From Desulfocurvus vexinensis DSM 17965 (GTDB taxonomy: Bacteria; Desulfobacterota; Desulfovibrionia; Desulfovibrionales; Desulfovibrionaceae): a stretch of 64,000 nucleotides of DNA. A program made the translations under genes and the position numbers. The stretch is from the NCBI RefSeq assembly GCF_000519125.1, contig NZ_KI912582.1:1-64000 (forward strand). The letters run 5' to 3'. Positions within the stretch are counted from its first letter, which is position 1. Each line of letters begins with the position of its first letter. The notes beneath the pieces are model-generated. The model was given only the letters and a program-made list of their open reading frames with translations, was not told the origin of the DNA and did no database searches. Positions 56,717 through 64,000 of this stretch are shown piece after piece.

Positions 56717-57403
56717 TCACGGGCGCTCGTCCCCGTCGCTCACGGCCTGGAGCCCGTCCAGGTCCAGCAGGTCGATGTGCTTGCCGCGCACGCGGATCAG
56801 CTCGGCCTCGCTCAGGCGCTTGAGCACGCGCGAGAGGGTCTCCTGGGCCGTGCCCAGCAGCCCGGCCAGGTGGCCCTTGGAGATGTCCAGGGTGACTTCC
56901 GTGGCCCCGCCGGTGCGGTCCGAAAGGTCCAGCAGGTAGGCCGCCACGCGCTGGGGCGTCTCCTTGAGGGTCAGGTTCTCCAGCTTGACGGTGAAGCGGC
57001 GCAGCTTGCGCGACAGGGCGGCCAGCATGTTCATGGCCAGGGTGCTGTCGCGCTCCAGCAGCCGGCGCAGCCCGTCGCGCGGGATGAACAGCACCCGCGA
57101 GTCCACGGTCGTTTCCGCGTTGGCCGGGAAGCGCCCGCCCTCGAACACGGGCACCTCGCCGAAGGGCTCGCCGGGGCCGTAGATGTGGATGATCTGCTCG
57201 CGGCCCTCCAGGGAGAGCTTGAAGATCTTGACCTGCCCGGTCATGGCCGCGTAGAGGCCCCTGGCTTCGCTGCCCTCCAGGAAGATGGTCCGGCCCTTGG
57301 GGTAGTCGGCGGGCACGCAGATGGAGGCCACGGCCTTGATCTGCTCGGGCTCCAGCCCCTGGAAGAGGTCCATGCGCGTCGTGAGGAAGGGGATGAGTTC
57401 CAT
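56717..57403 (-). CDS. hcpR: Crp/Fnr-family regulator, HcpR-like
   Basis: 228 residues. A cNMP-type beta-roll (GRTIFLEGSEARGLYAAMTGQVKIFK, GPGEPFGEVPVFEGG), a long dimerisation helix and a winged helix (KGHLAGLLGTAQETLSRVLKRLSEAELI) follow. There are no Fnr-type Fe-S cysteines. The divergent ferredoxin gene and the TTGACC-CA-GGTCAA palindrome between them match the HcpR nitrosative-stress regulon of Desulfovibrio. The hcp gene itself is not in this window. The symbol rests on this context. Confidence 0.78.
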   Translation of the reverse strand: MELIPFLTTRMDLFQGLEPEQIKAVASICVPADYPKGRTIFLEGSEARGLYAAMTGQVKIFKLSLEGREQIIHIYGPGEPFGEVPVFEGGRFPANAETTVDSRVLFIPRDGLRRLLERDSTLAMNMLAALSRKLRRFTVKLENLTLKETPQRVAAYLLDLSDRTGGATEVTLDISKGHLAGLLGTAQETLSRVLKRLSEAELIRVRGKHIDLLDLDGLQAVSDGDERP

Positions 57404-57463
57404 GGGCGGGGTCTTAGCATCCCCGGCGCCGGGGGGCAACGCCCGGGGCCGCGCCTGCGCGGC

Positions 57464-57477
57464 TTGACCCAGGTCAA
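57464..57477. promoter_or_regulatory. HcpR-like palindromic binding site
   Basis: TTGACC-CA-GGTCAA is a perfect palindrome between the divergent regulator and ferredoxin genes. If TAGAGT (57500-57505) is the ferredoxin -10, the site centre lies about 41.5 bp upstream of transcription, a standard activator position. Confidence 0.7.
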
Positions 57478-57569
57478 GGCGCGCCGGTGGCGCGGGGCCT
57501 AGAGTGGGCTCATGGTCGGCGGCGAGGCCGGGCGCAGGCGCCCGGGCACGCTGGCCCAAGGAGAACGCA

Positions 57570-58388
57570 ATGCACAAGGAATTCCGGAAGATCATCGAGA
57601 TAGACGAGGCGCTGTGCAACGGCTGCGGCCAGTGCGTGCCCTCGTGCGCCGAGGGGGCCCTGGCCATCGTGGACGGCAAGGCCCGCGTGGTGCGCGACAG
57701 CTTCTGCGACGGCCTGGGCGCCTGCCTGGGCGAGTGCCCCACCGGGGCCCTGCGCATCGTGGAGCGCGAGGCCGAGGCCTTCGACGAGGAGGCCGCCCTG
57801 GCCCACGTGGCCGCGCAGGGCCACGGCCATGCCCCTGCCGGGGGCTGCCCGGGGGCGGCCATGGCCCAGCACGGGCCCCGGGCCGGAGGCTGCCCGGGCC
57901 GGGCGGCCATGACCTTGACCCCGGCGGCCCCCGCGGCCCGGACCCAGGCCCCGGACGCCGACGACGCCCCGCCCAGCCTGCTGGGGCACTGGCCGGTGCA
58001 GATCCGCCTGGTGCAGCCCGATGCGCCCTTCCTGCGCGGGGCCGAGCTGGTCATCGCGGCGGACTGCGCGGCGGTGGCCCACCCCGACTTCCACCGCCGC
58101 TTCGTGGGCGGCAACGTGGTGCTCATGGGCTGCCCCAAGTTCGACGCCGAGGCGGATTACCCCGGGCGCCTTGCGGCGCTCTTCGCCCGCTCGGGGGTGC
58201 GCGGCGTGACCGTGGTGCGCATGGAGGTGCCCTGCTGCGCGGGCCTGCCGGCCATGGTCCGCCAGGGGCTGGCGGCCTCGGGCCGCACGGACCTGCCCCT
58301 GCGCGAGGTCGTCGTGGGCCGCGACGGGACCATCCTGCCCGAGGCGCCCGCCCCCGGGCTGGCGCGGCTGGTGGCGCCCCAGGTCTGA
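57570..58388 (+). CDS. HcpR-regulated ferredoxin-like protein (FrdX type)
   Basis: 272 residues. Two [4Fe-4S] motifs are at the start: C16-x2-C19-x2-C22-x3-C26 and C46-x5-C52-x3-C56. A His/Gly/Cys-containing linker (GHGHAPAGGCPGAAM; HGPRAGGCPG) leads to a C-terminal domain with GCPKFDAEADYPGRL and EVPCCAGLP, as in the iron-sulfur protein that accompanies hcp in Desulfovibrio. It probably supplies electrons for nitric-oxide detoxification. AAGGAG precedes the ATG. Confidence 0.82.
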   Translation: MHKEFRKIIEIDEALCNGCGQCVPSCAEGALAIVDGKARVVRDSFCDGLGACLGECPTGALRIVEREAEAFDEEAALAHVAAQGHGHAPAGGCPGAAMAQHGPRAGGCPGRAAMTLTPAAPAARTQAPDADDAPPSLLGHWPVQIRLVQPDAPFLRGAELVIAADCAAVAHPDFHRRFVGGNVVLMGCPKFDAEADYPGRLAALFARSGVRGVTVVRMEVPCCAGLPAMVRQGLAASGRTDLPLREVVVGRDGTILPEAPAPGLARLVAPQV

Positions 58389-58411
58389 TCCCGGGCCCGG
58401 CTCCGCGCGGG

Positions 58412-58445
58412 AATCCCCGTCCGGCCCTGCCGGGCGGGGATTTTT
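58412..58445 (+). terminator. Rho-independent terminator after the ferredoxin
   Basis: 14-bp arms 58412-58425 and 58429-58442 with one wobble pair, loop CCT, then TTT. Confidence 0.85.
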
Positions 58446-58568
58446 CGTGCCCGGCGCCCGGGGGCGGGGCCAGCCCGGTGAGGCTTGCGAAACCGGGCGG
58501 TTGCGGTATACTGTGCGGCCATCCGCCGGCCCGCGCCGCGCGGGGTCCAGCAGCGCAGGAGAAGCGAC

Positions 58569-59246
58569 GTGTCCCACAAGCTCAACGTGTCCAAGAGGGA
58601 AGGCGACGCCCTGGGCATCACCATGGGCACCGTGGTGCTCATCGAGCCCCAGGGCCTGGGCGACCGCTTCAAGACCGAGTTCCTGGGCATGGCCAAGGGC
58701 CAGTTCATCATCGTGCGCCTGCCGCGCATCCCCGGGGTCGGCGATCACCTCTACGTGGAAAAGCGCATCACCGTGCGCTACATGTTCCAGGGCAACGTGT
58801 ACGGCTTCGAGTCCGAGGTGCTCTGGCTCCAGTCCGCGCCCTTCCGGCTGCTCTTCTTGCGCTACCCCGTGACCGTTGAGATCCTCAATCTGCGCAAGTG
58901 CCAGCGCGTGGACTGCTACCTGCCGGTGCGCGTTGGCGTGGGCGAGGAGGACGGGCAGTATGCCGAATACCAGGGCATGATGCTCAACCTGTCCTGCGGG
59001 GGCTGCCAGGTGGTGGTGGACGCCCCGCAGGCCGCCATGCCGTCCCTGGCGGTGGATTCGCCCCTGACCCTGGACTTCCGGATGATCGGCACCGACCGCC
59101 CCGTGCGCCTGGCCGGGCGGGCCAAGAACATCACCATGAACAAGAGCCGCATGGTCCTTGGCGTGATGTTCGACGCGGTGTCCGACGGCGTGCGCGAGGG
59201 CATCGAGAGCTACGTAAGCAGCGTGGCCGAGTTCCTCACGGCCTGA
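58569..59246 (+). CDS. YcgR-like PilZ-domain c-di-GMP effector
   Basis: 225 residues from a GTG start with AGGAGA upstream. The N-terminal domain (about 12-105) resembles the flagellar-brake YcgR_2 fold (ALGITMGTVVLIEPQG, QFIIVRLPRI). The C-terminal PilZ domain carries the LRKCQRVDCYLPV arginine region and NLSCGGCQVVV (N-x-S-x2-G). It likely binds c-di-GMP and alters motility or adhesion, linking functionally with the HD-GYP protein at 20243. Confidence 0.83.
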   Translation: MSHKLNVSKREGDALGITMGTVVLIEPQGLGDRFKTEFLGMAKGQFIIVRLPRIPGVGDHLYVEKRITVRYMFQGNVYGFESEVLWLQSAPFRLLFLRYPVTVEILNLRKCQRVDCYLPVRVGVGEEDGQYAEYQGMMLNLSCGGCQVVVDAPQAAMPSLAVDSPLTLDFRMIGTDRPVRLAGRAKNITMNKSRMVLGVMFDAVSDGVREGIESYVSSVAEFLTA

Positions 59247-60204
59247 GTCGTCCGGCCCCCCTCTGGCGCCCGCGTTGCCCCGCCTTGCGGGGGGCGGCGG
59301 GCGGCTGTCTTCCTGTTGCCCCCCATCACCCGCTTCCTGATGCTGCGCGCGGACTTTTGCGCGTGCGGCCCGCCAGGGGCTGCGCCTGCCCCGCCCTGTG
59401 AACGGAGGGTGGAGTCGGGGCGTCCCGGAGGCTGTGGGCGGCGAAAATCGCCTGCCGACTCCGGCCCGGGGCTGCCTCTGGGGCACCGGGCCGGGGGCAG
59501 GGGTGGCCCCGCAGCCCGCGCCGCTGCTGCCACGGCGCGGGCCCCCTCGCGATCTCCTGCGTTTCAGGACCCTTGGGACATTGTGCACACCGCAACCTGG
59601 GCCCGCCGGGACGCAGGGGCCGGATGGCCCCGGGCGGCAAGGCCTGCCCCGGGCCGGGGCCGGAGGGGGGCCAGCTCTCAACACTCCGGCCATCTGGTCG
59701 CCAAAATCGACATTGAACGCCAGTGAGCAGGAATTTCGGGCGGTTGTTCGCGTTTGCCGCCGCCATGATGCTCCGTTCACGAAATTTCAGCTGTCGCTGG
59801 AAAAATTTTCTCCACACCCCCCTGCCGGGGGCAAGGTCTGGCGGGGCTTTTCCCGGGCAGGCCGTGTGGAGGGATTGGTGGAAAATTCGGGCGTTGTCCA
59901 CACGGCCCGGGAAGGGGGCGGAATAGCGGAAGAAACCCCACCGGCAGGATTTTCGGGCCCCCCTTTACCTGTCGAGGAAATTCGACTATATTATCTAGAA
60001 ATTGTTTAATTCACTGATTTAATTGCACAATTTGATCAGAGCGCGCAGGCCGTTGCCTGGCGCCGCCCGATGCGGCCTTGCCGCGCGGGAAGGTGCCGGA
60101 CGGGGCGGGGACCGCAGGTCCCTCCCCGGGCAGGGGTGGGCGCGCGCGGACGTTTCCGTCCGGCGGCCCCACGGCTGCCGGAACCGGAAGCGGGCAGGAG
60201 CCCC
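59247..60204 (+). other. Long non-coding region upstream of nrdG
   Basis: No frame looks like a gene. It contains an imperfect long hairpin (59851-59870 with 59897-59912, AG bulge, 26-nt loop) and a TTGTCCACA and a TTCTCCACA, each one base from the DnaA-box consensus TTATCCACA. An unusually AT-rich stretch spans about 59975-60040. It is probably the control region of the anaerobic ribonucleotide reductase operon. Confidence 0.55.
59964..59992 (+). promoter_or_regulatory. Predicted nrdGD promoter
   Basis: TTTACC (59964-59969), 17-bp spacer, TATATT (59987-59992). The -10 overlaps CTATATTATCTAG, an imperfect palindrome that loosely resembles an NrdR box. AATTG-CA-CAATT follows at 60021-60032. 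The leader is about 205 nt. Confidence 0.5.
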
Positions 60205-60969
60205 ATGCATCCCTTCGGCCACATCGCCTGGACCCATGTACGCGGTATCGAACGCCTGAGCCTGTGCGACTGGCCGGGCCGGGCCACGGCGGTGCTGTTC
60301 ACCGGCGGCTGCAACCTGCGCTGCCCCACCTGCCACAACGCGGGCCTGGCCTGGAGCCCCGAGCGGCTGCCCGCCCTGGACCGGGGCGAGGTGCTGGGCC
60401 TGCTGTCGCGGCGGGCCAAATGGCTGGACGGCGTCACCGTCACCGGCGGCGAGCCGACCACGGTGCCGGGGCTGGAGGGGCTGCTGGCCGACCTGGGCTC
60501 CCTGGGCCTGCCCGTGAAGCTCGACACCAACGGCATGCGTCCGGCCGTGGTGCGCGCGCTGCTGGCGGGCGGGCTGGTGCAGTCCTTCGCCGTGGACGTG
60601 AAGGGCCCGTACGGCAAATACCCGGCGCTCACGGGCGGCGGGGTGGACGCAGCCACGGCCCGGGTGAACATGGAGGCCATCTTTCGCATGGCCGCCCAGG
60701 TTCCCGGGGCCTTCTATTTCCGGACCACCAGGGTCCCGATGCTTCAGGATGAGGATATGGACACCATCCGCGGGCTGCTGCCCGCGGGCTTCACGCTGGT
60801 GGAGCAAAAGTACGTCGCTCCGGGGAGGAGAACCGATGCCCAAACAGATTCTCAAACGCGACAGCTGCCTGGAGACCTGGTCCCTGGACCGCATTGCCCA
60901 GGCCATATTCAAGGCCCTCAAGGCCAGCGGCATCAAGGATCCCATTCTCTCCAAGCGGTTGGCGCGTAA
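60205..60969 (+). CDS. nrdG: Anaerobic ribonucleotide reductase activating enzyme (radical SAM)
   Basis: 254 residues. The radical-SAM cluster is CNLRCPTC (C36, C40, C43), followed by VTVTGGEPTTVPG. It generates the glycyl radical in NrdD using S-adenosylmethionine. AGGAG precedes ATG 60205. The last 44 residues (about 211-254) are encoded out of frame over the start of nrdD, with a Gln/Pro/His-rich sequence unlike the family. The core may therefore end near VEQKYVAPG. This is either a genuine extension or a lost stop. Confidence 0.87.
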   Translation: MHPFGHIAWTHVRGIERLSLCDWPGRATAVLFTGGCNLRCPTCHNAGLAWSPERLPALDRGEVLGLLSRRAKWLDGVTVTGGEPTTVPGLEGLLADLGSLGLPVKLDTNGMRPAVVRALLAGGLVQSFAVDVKGPYGKYPALTGGGVDAATARVNMEAIFRMAAQVPGAFYFRTTRVPMLQDEDMDTIRGLLPAGFTLVEQKYVAPGRRTDAQTDSQTRQLPGDLVPGPHCPGHIQGPQGQRHQGSHSLQAVGA

Positions 60970-62890
60970 GGTCGAGCAGAAGCTGGCCGGGCTGGACGTG
61001 CCCGAGCAGGAGCACGTCCAGGACCTCGTGGAACAGGTGCTCATGGAGTCGCGGCTCTACAACGTGGCCCGCAAGTACATCATCTACCGCGAGAAGCGCC
61101 GCGAGCTGCGCGAGCAGACCGCCGCCTACCTGGACATCAAGGACACCATCGACAACTACCTGTCCAAGGCCGACTGGCGCGTGGCGGAAAACGCCAACAT
61201 GACCCACTCCTTCCAGGGGCTCATGCTGCACCTCTCCGGCACGGTCCAGGCGCGCTACGCCCTGGAGAAGTATCCCGAGGAAGTCCGCCTGGCCCACGAG
61301 CACGGCTACTTCCACCTGCACGACCTGTCCTTCGGGCTGGCCGGGTATTGCGCGGGCTGGAGCCTGCGCGACCTGCTGCTGGAGGGCTTCAACCTCGAAG
61401 GCCGCTCCTGCGCCGGGCCCGCCCGCCATTTCGACACCGCCCTGGGCCAGATGAACAACTTTCTCGGCACGTTGCAGAACGAATGGGCCGGGGCCCAGGC
61501 CTTCAACAACGTGGACACGTATCTGGCGCCGTTTATCCGCCACGACGGGCTCACGTACACCGAAGTGCGCCAGGCCATGCAGAAGTTCGTGTTCAACCTG
61601 AACACCACCTCGCGCTGGGGCGGGCAGAGCCCGTTCACCAACCTGACCTTCGACCTCGCCCCGCCCAAGCATATTGCCAACGAGGCCGTGATCATCGGCG
61701 GCAAGCTCCAGGATTCGACCTACGGCGAGTACGCCCCCGAGATGGCCATGATCAACAAGGCCTTCATCGAGGTCATGCTCCGGGGCGACGCCGACGGGCG
61801 CATCTTCTCCTTCCCCATCCCGACCTACAACGTCACCGACGACTTCCCGTGGGACAGCGAGATCGGCGAGTTGCTGCTCCAGCTGACGGCCAAGTACGGG
61901 GTGCCCTACTTCCAGAACTTCATCAACTCGGACATCAGCCCCGAGGACGTGCGCTCCATGTGCTGCCGGCTGAAGATGGACCTGCGCGAGCTGCGCAAGA
62001 AGACCGGCGGCCTGTTCGGCGCGGGCGACCTCACGGGGTCCATCGGCGTGGTCACGCTGAACCTGCCCAAGCTGGCCTACCTCGCCCAGGGCGAGGAGGA
62101 CTTCCTGGACCTGGTGACCGAATACGCCGAGCTGGCGCGCGATTCCCTGGAATTCAAGCGCAAGATGATCAACGACAACCTGGAGCGGGGCATGTTCCCC
62201 TGGTCGGCCCGCTACCTGAAGAACGGCTTTGCCGGGCACTTTGCGACCATCGGGCTGGTGGGCGGCCACGAGGCCTGCCTGAACCTCTTGGGCAAGGGCA
62301 TCGAGACCCCGGCGGGCACGCGCTTCATGCAGCGCACCCTGCGCCACCTCTCGGACCTGACCTCGCGCTTCCAGGAGCAGACGGGCAACCTCTACAACCT
62401 GGAGGCCACCCCCGCCGAGGGCACCAGCTACCGCCTGGCACGCATCGACAAGAAGCTCTACGAGGAGATCCACGCCTCGGGCAACGGCACGCCGTACTAC
62501 ACCAACTCCACGGCCCTGCCCGTGGGCTACTCCGACGACGTGCTCTTCGCCCTGGAGCACCAGAACGCGCTTCAGCCGCTGTATACCGGCGGCACGGTGT
62601 TCCATACCTTCCTGGGCGAGGCCGTGAGCGACACCCAGGCCCTGAAGAGCTTCATCGTCAAGGCCTTCACCAACACCAAGATTCCCTTCTTGTCCATCAC
62701 GCCGACCTTCTCGGTCTGCAAGGAGCACGGCTACATCCAGGGCGAGCACTTCCAGTGCCCGACCTGCGGCCAGGACAGCGAAGTCTACACGCGCATCGTG
62801 GGCTACTACCGCCCCGTGAGCCGCTGGAACGACGGCAAGAAGGCCGAATACGCCGACCGCATGGTGTTCGAGGACGTTTGCGCCCGCTAA
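60836..62890 (+). CDS. nrdD: Class III anaerobic ribonucleoside-triphosphate reductase
   Basis: 684 residues. An N-terminal ATP-cone (about 1-95, QILKRDSCLETWSLDRIAQAI) precedes the catalytic barrel (SFGLAGYCAGWSLRDLL, RWGGQSPFTNLTFDL). Near the C-terminus lie CKEH (628-631) and CPTC (641-644), the zinc site in a CxxH/CxxC variant. The glycyl-radical Gly656 in RIVGYYRPV follows. It makes deoxyribonucleotides without oxygen. GGGGAGGAG precedes ATG 60836. Confidence 0.95.
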   Translation: MPKQILKRDSCLETWSLDRIAQAIFKALKASGIKDPILSKRLARKVEQKLAGLDVPEQEHVQDLVEQVLMESRLYNVARKYIIYREKRRELREQTAAYLDIKDTIDNYLSKADWRVAENANMTHSFQGLMLHLSGTVQARYALEKYPEEVRLAHEHGYFHLHDLSFGLAGYCAGWSLRDLLLEGFNLEGRSCAGPARHFDTALGQMNNFLGTLQNEWAGAQAFNNVDTYLAPFIRHDGLTYTEVRQAMQKFVFNLNTTSRWGGQSPFTNLTFDLAPPKHIANEAVIIGGKLQDSTYGEYAPEMAMINKAFIEVMLRGDADGRIFSFPIPTYNVTDDFPWDSEIGELLLQLTAKYGVPYFQNFINSDISPEDVRSMCCRLKMDLRELRKKTGGLFGAGDLTGSIGVVTLNLPKLAYLAQGEEDFLDLVTEYAELARDSLEFKRKMINDNLERGMFPWSARYLKNGFAGHFATIGLVGGHEACLNLLGKGIETPAGTRFMQRTLRHLSDLTSRFQEQTGNLYNLEATPAEGTSYRLARIDKKLYEEIHASGNGTPYYTNSTALPVGYSDDVLFALEHQNALQPLYTGGTVFHTFLGEAVSDTQALKSFIVKAFTNTKIPFLSITPTFSVCKEHGYIQGEHFQCPTCGQDSEVYTRIVGYYRPVSRWNDGKKAEYADRMVFEDVCAR

Positions 62891-62920
62891 CGGCGCCCGG
62901 TTTGCCTTCCTCCTCCTCCC

Positions 62921-62958
62921 GAAAGGCCCCCCGCGACGCGCGTCGCGGGGGGCCTTTC
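62921..62958. terminator. Terminator after nrdD
   Basis: Near-perfect inverted repeat 62921-62938 with 62941-62958, central CG, A- and T-runs at its ends. It stands between convergent genes. Confidence 0.88.
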
Positions 62959-62981
62959 CCGTTGGGGGGGCGGGGGCCTCG

Positions 62982-63329
62982 TCAGGTGGTCCGTTTTTTC
63001 TTGGTCTTGCGGGGTATGAACAGGAGTGATTTTTTAATCTCGATTTCATGAAGGAGGGAAATGTCGTTCAATTTCTCCAGCATGGCCATCGTGCTTACTT
63101 TCTCTGGGGCCCAGATATAGTATAGGTTTTCTTCATACTGGATGACTACGGTATCGAAGAATAAGGACGGCGTGCCTCTGCGTGAGATAGCGGAGTAGGT
63201 GGTCTTTATTATGATAGCGAATAATATCAATGTAGTAAATAGCGGCACAAAAATGAAGAAGCCAAGGATAAATCCAAGCCGTCCAAGCCATGAAATATAT
63301 GTCATCTTGTTGCGTAATGGGTTGCACAA
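62982..63329 (-). CDS. AT-rich small membrane protein (unknown)
   Basis: 115 residues. Two hydrophobic helices (about 12-42, ISWLGRLGFILGFFIFVPLF then TTLILFAIII) precede a soluble tail with TVVIQYEENLYYIWAPEKVST and a Lys/Arg-rich end (PRKTKKKRTT). Codon use is strongly AT-biased compared with every gene to its left. This suggests recent acquisition. No family recognised. The next gene is similar in style. Confidence 0.55.
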   Translation of the reverse strand: MCNPLRNKMTYISWLGRLGFILGFFIFVPLFTTLILFAIIIKTTYSAISRRGTPSLFFDTVVIQYEENLYYIWAPEKVSTMAMLEKLNDISLLHEIEIKKSLLFIPRKTKKKRTT

Positions 63330-63356
63330 GAGATTTATGCGCTGAATATCGGCGCA

Positions 63357-63635
63357 TTAAATGTGGGCGGTGCAAGTGCCGTCTGAGTAAAATTCGATGG
63401 TGTCATTGTTTATTGAAACAGAAGAATTCATGCTATTATTGAATTTATAGAGTGCATAAATTGACCATGGAACACAAATCAAAAGACCAAAAATAGCAGC
63501 ATATGTGTTTTCTTTATTGTAGCCAACAGCCAACGAGACGCCGAAAAGTATTGCAAAAGCGATCGAGACAATACTCGATGCCAAAAGCTGCAGACTTTCT
63601 ATTCTGTTTTCAATTATAACTTCATCATTATTCAT
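63357..63635 (-). CDS. AT-rich small membrane protein (unknown), partner of the preceding gene
   Basis: 92 residues from ATG 63635. The frame continues upstream, but the chosen start gives a compact protein. Two transmembrane helices (about 17-37, LLASSIVSIAFAILFGVSLAV; about 45-62) are followed by a short beta-rich tail ending DGTCTAHI. AT-biased codons match the neighbouring gene 27 bp away. Together they look like a small two-gene cargo inserted in the GC-rich genome. Confidence 0.5.
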   Translation of the reverse strand: MNNDEVIIENRIESLQLLASSIVSIAFAILFGVSLAVGYNKENTYAAIFGLLICVPWSIYALYKFNNSMNSSVSINNDTIEFYSDGTCTAHI

Positions 63636-64000
63636 ATTGAAAAATCCCTGTCTCGTGAGCGCTGACGATATGTGCGCGTGGATTGTACAGAGATGATACG
63701 TGCAGAGGCCGTATTCACCTGACACTGCCGCCCTTGGCGAGGGTGGTTCCCTGACAGCCCTCGCACGTTTCCTGCCTGGTTTTTCCGCAAGGCGCCGCTG
63801 TCCCTTCCCTCTGCACAGCGGGCAATGCCCTGTTGTTCGGCCCCTTGCGAGCCTTCGGGCGGGGCGCTCCCGGCCAAGGCGCTACCGCTTCTTTAGTATT
63901 GTCTTCCAGTTGGCGGCAAGTGAAAATGCGTATGGGGCCACGAGGAAGTGGCCAGTGCGCGGGGAGCTGGCGGGGATATTCGGGCCGGGGGCGGGGCTGG
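63636..64000. other. Right end of window, no gene recognised
   Basis: Composition returns to GC-rich from about 63720. A minus-strand frame (63632-63877) reads as Gln/Arg/Gly-rich sequence without recognisable motifs and lacks a good start, so it is not called. Confidence 0.5.

Noticed and set aside
59690-60040. Chromosomal replication origin
   Set aside because: There are few boxes and all are imperfect, and no dnaA, dnaN or gyrB is nearby. Promoter control of nrdGD is simpler.
59247-60204. Cobalamin riboswitch upstream of the ribonucleotide reductase
   Set aside because: I found no B12-box or conserved core of that riboswitch. Class III reductase does not use cobalamin.
63632-63877. 81-codon minus-strand ORF at the right end
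   Set aside because: No ribosome site or motif, composition typical of random GC-rich reading, and it overlaps the start of a better-supported gene.

Overview
The window is high-GC DNA from a bacterium of the Desulfovibrionaceae type (sulfate-reducing Desulfobacterota). The main evidence is a complete hmcABCDEF transmembrane redox operon with a 16-haem cytochrome. Supporting evidence is an HcpR-like regulator divergent from its ferredoxin, a Fur-controlled feoA/feoA/feoB cluster, class III (anaerobic) ribonucleotide reductase, TRAP and branched-chain amino acid transporters, and many sensor kinases. Coding density is high. Most other-frame open frames, some over 1000 codons, are shadows created by the base composition.

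Layout. 1-330: the first 27 codons of a phenylacetate-CoA ligase gene, then stacked hairpins. 329-5118: livFGMHK ABC uptake operon (minus strand) with a small leader ORF. 5333-6997: pgi. 7175-10701: tetR-dctPQM TRAP operon with a double palindromic operator. 11170-15625 (plus strand): UDP-glucuronate decarboxylase, pyruvate kinase and a FadL-type porin. 15735-21766: a signalling block with a ParA/FlhG-like ATPase fused to a pseudo-receiver, an HDOD-kinase-receiver protein and a divergent receiver/HD-GYP protein. 21865-26739: a membrane-anchored unknown, a Cys-rich small protein, a YihY-type membrane protein, an HD protein and a murein hydrolase candidate. 26820-29845: a periplasmic binding protein translationally coupled to a sensor kinase. 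30052-34775: M16 protease, a coiled-coil protein, a cyclase-family hydrolase and Fur.

34869-46661 is the centre of the window. It holds a receiver/PAS/PAS kinase, two twin stand-alone receivers and a universal stress protein. These are followed on the same strand by hmcA-F and two Rrf2-family regulators, one of which keeps an IscR-like cysteine triad. Next comes a sensor kinase (46970-49300) whose periplasmic domain carries two c-type haem motifs. Together these look like a periplasmic redox relay with its own redox-sensing circuit. That reading rests on gene content and proximity.

49454-52395: feoB, feoA and a second Cys-rich feoA with a Fur box between its -35 and -10. 52540-52683: a three-copy palindromic repeat with CRISPR-like spacing. 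52865-59246: chemoreceptor, lipoprotein, PH-domain-like protein, Crp/Fnr (HcpR-like) regulator, di-cluster ferredoxin and PilZ protein. 59247-60204: a long structured region with an AT-rich promoter. 60205-62890: nrdG and nrdD, overlapping out of frame. 62982-63635: two small AT-rich membrane-protein genes that look acquired. No rRNA, tRNA or insertion sequence was recognised by reading.
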